Part shown: positions 12,893-14,187 of the stretch, piece after piece
Position numbering within the stretch: the stretch's first letter is position 1
Layout: every line of letters starts with the position of its first letter
Source: Peptococcaceae bacterium
GTDB lineage: Bacteria > Bacillota > Peptococcia > DRI-13 > UBA5745
Reading direction: 5' to 3'
DNA: 14,187 bases
NCBI GenBank assembly: GCA_031264885.1
Contig: JAISDM010000280.1
Span: 1 to 14,187 of the forward strand
The notes under the pieces: model-generated
Databases searched by the model: none
Told to the model about the DNA's origin: nothing
The model's input: the letters and a program-made list of their open reading frames with translations, nothing else
Made by a program: the position numbers and the translations under genes

Positions 12893-14187
12893 CTATGCCT
12901 GTATTGCCAGCGCCTTCCCCGAAAAAAACGAATAAATGATGCTTTCCCTCACCTTTTGCCCGGTCAGCTGCTCCAGCGCCAGGCTATAAAGATTCAATTG
13001 ATTCCAATATTTGCGGATCCATATCTCTGGATCGAATGGAATCCGATCCGTTTTATAGTCTACGAGTATCCATTGATCCTTTTCTTGAAAGAAACAGTCC
13101 ATAATCCCCTGGAGCATGATCTTTTCCTGAGACAAAGCCGGCGGCAGCTCCGGATACAGCAGTCCCGCCGCCAGAGGCGCCGCGAAATGATACTCCCGCC
13201 AAAGCCTGCCGGCCCGGCGCATCCGTCCGGCCAGGGGACTTTCCAGGAACGACAGAACCGCCCCCGCGTCCACACTGTCTCTTTGCCGGCGCGTCAGATG
13301 CCCCCCGGCCTCCAGCCGGTTCAGATAATCTGCCAGCGCCCCCGCGTCCGCAGACATATTCATATCCAGCCGCCGCAGGCATATATGCAGGGCCGTGCCC
13401 TTCTCCGCGCCGGATAAAGGTTTGCCCGCGTCCCCACGCACAAACTCAGGCTCCAATTCCTCCAGAGACTCGCTCAAAGCCGGCTTCGAGGCAAACGTTT
13501 TGGCAGGCAGGCTTTCCGTCGCCTTCCATGGATAAACCCACTCCAGCCGCTTCGACAAATAGTCCAGCGCCCGCGATTCCGAATCCGGCAGCGGGGCAAA
13601 GAGCCTCTCCCGGACAGCGGCCCGGTTCGGGACCTCCTTCTTCCACTGAGGCAGATCCTCCCGTGTGTATACCCGCGGCGGGATAGCGGCGGCCAGCCAC
13701 TCCAAATAAGACGCGGCGTTCTCCGGCGCGAAAGTCTCGTTCCGCCAGATTTGACAGGTTCTCTCCGCGTTTCTCAGACTCCCCGCGACGACCAGAATTT
13801 GCTTGGCCCGGGTCATGGCCACATATAGAATCCGCGCCTCCTCCGCCAGGCTTTCCTTCCGGAGCCGGAGCCGGACCGCCTCCCAGGCCAGCGTGGGATA
13901 TTTGATCCTCCGCCGGGGATCCACAAACCGCAGGCCCATGCCCAAAGTCCGGTGCAGGAGCATATCCGAACCCAGATCCCTCATATTGAACCTTCTGCCC
14001 GCCTGCCCGAGAAAAACCACAGGAAACTCAAGCCCCTTGCTCCGGTGAACGCTGAGGATCCGGACCAAATCTTCATTCTCCCCGCTCACCGCCGCGGTTC
14101 CCAAATCATATCCCGCTCTCTCCATGTTTTGAATAAAATTCAGGAATTGATACAAACCCTTCAGACTGGTTTGCTCAAATTGCCGCG
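12893..14187 (-). CDS. addA: AddA-type ATP-dependent helicase/nuclease subunit A, C-terminal part
   Basis: The C-terminal 430 or so residues are visible; the N-terminal helicase domains lie beyond the window edge, where the frame stays open. AddAB processes double-strand DNA ends for RecA-dependent repair. Visible from the first residue: helicase motif V region ILSVHRSKGLEFPVVFL (43-59), motif VI EEARILYVAMTRAK (115-128), GTALHICL (263-270), and the C-terminal RecB-like nuclease core GIMDCFF (360-366), VDYKTDR (375-381) and QLNLYSLAL (396-404). These give the His, Asp and Asp-x-Lys catalytic set plus the QxxxY motif, so the nuclease looks active. The usual partner addB is not in the window and would be expected upstream of addA. 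The stop TAG is 21 bases before the Uma2 start codon. Confidence 0.93.
   Translation of the reverse strand, partial: RQFEQTSLKGLYQFLNFIQNMERAGYDLGTAAVSGENEDLVRILSVHRSKGLEFPVVFLGQAGRRFNMRDLGSDMLLHRTLGMGLRFVDPRRRIKYPTLAWEAVRLRLRKESLAEEARILYVAMTRAKQILVVAGSLRNAERTCQIWRNETFAPENAASYLEWLAAAIPPRVYTREDLPQWKKEVPNRAAVRERLFAPLPDSESRALDYLSKRLEWVYPWKATESLPAKTFASKPALSESLEELEPEFVRGDAGKPLSGAEKGTALHICLRRLDMNMSADAGALADYLNRLEAGGHLTRRQRDSVDAGAVLSFLESPLAGRMRRAGRLWREYHFAAPLAAGLLYPELPPALSQEKIMLQGIMDCFFQEKDQWILVDYKTDRIPFDPEIWIRKYWNQLNLYSLALEQLTGQKVRESIIYSFFSGKALAIQA

Overview
The window looks like chromosomal DNA of a GC-rich Bacillota, most likely a Clostridia-type anaerobe. This rests on the energy-coupling-factor (ECF) vitamin transport genes, an FMN riboswitch ahead of a RibU-type gene, an AddA-type helicase-nuclease, purine-rich Shine-Dalgarno sites, and near-consensus sigma-A promoters with 17-18 bp spacers. 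No phage or transposase genes are visible. The species cannot be named from the sequence.

Layout. On the minus strand, 1-1037 holds a TIGR04076-like protein (cut by the window edge) behind an arylamine N-acetyltransferase. A compact YafQ/DinJ-type toxin-antitoxin pair (1104-1657, minus) has its own promoter and palindromic operator. Divergent from it, the only plus-strand operon (1888-5424) encodes an ATP-grasp ligase resembling D-aspartate ligase, an Asp/Glu-type racemase and a MurE-like Mur ligase. The three genes overlap or nearly abut. A minus-strand tRNA operon follows (Phe-Gly-Cys, 5536-5848) with its own consensus promoter and a hairpin terminator. Upstream of it is a minus-strand NUDIX - EcfT - (EcfA-EcfA-S) operon (5924-10172). 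In its last gene two ATPase domains, a repeat-rich linker and a membrane S-component-like domain lie in one open frame. Next come a YchF-like P-loop protein (10236-11309), a RibU-type riboflavin S component under an FMN riboswitch with a clear transcriptional terminator (11385-12227), a Uma2-family protein (12239-12871), and the C-terminal part of AddA (12893 to the window end).

How the genes relate. The plus-strand trio reads as one peptidoglycan-precursor module. The racemase would make D-Asp (or D-Glu), the ATP-grasp enzyme would attach a D-amino acid to a cell-wall precursor, and the MurE-like ligase would add the third stem residue. Its DNPR specificity motif, typical of diaminopimelate-adding enzymes, is absent. 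In Enterococcus faecium the D-Asp ligase and aspartate racemase genes also lie together, so a Lys/D-Asp type wall is the leading inference. The ECF genes form a transporter with its own fused S domain. The separate RibU has no energizing module beside it and may borrow one.

The two systems most worth following are the ligase-racemase-MurE trio and the A-A-S fused ECF protein with its minisatellite-like linker. Gene products were recognised by reading motifs, not by database search.
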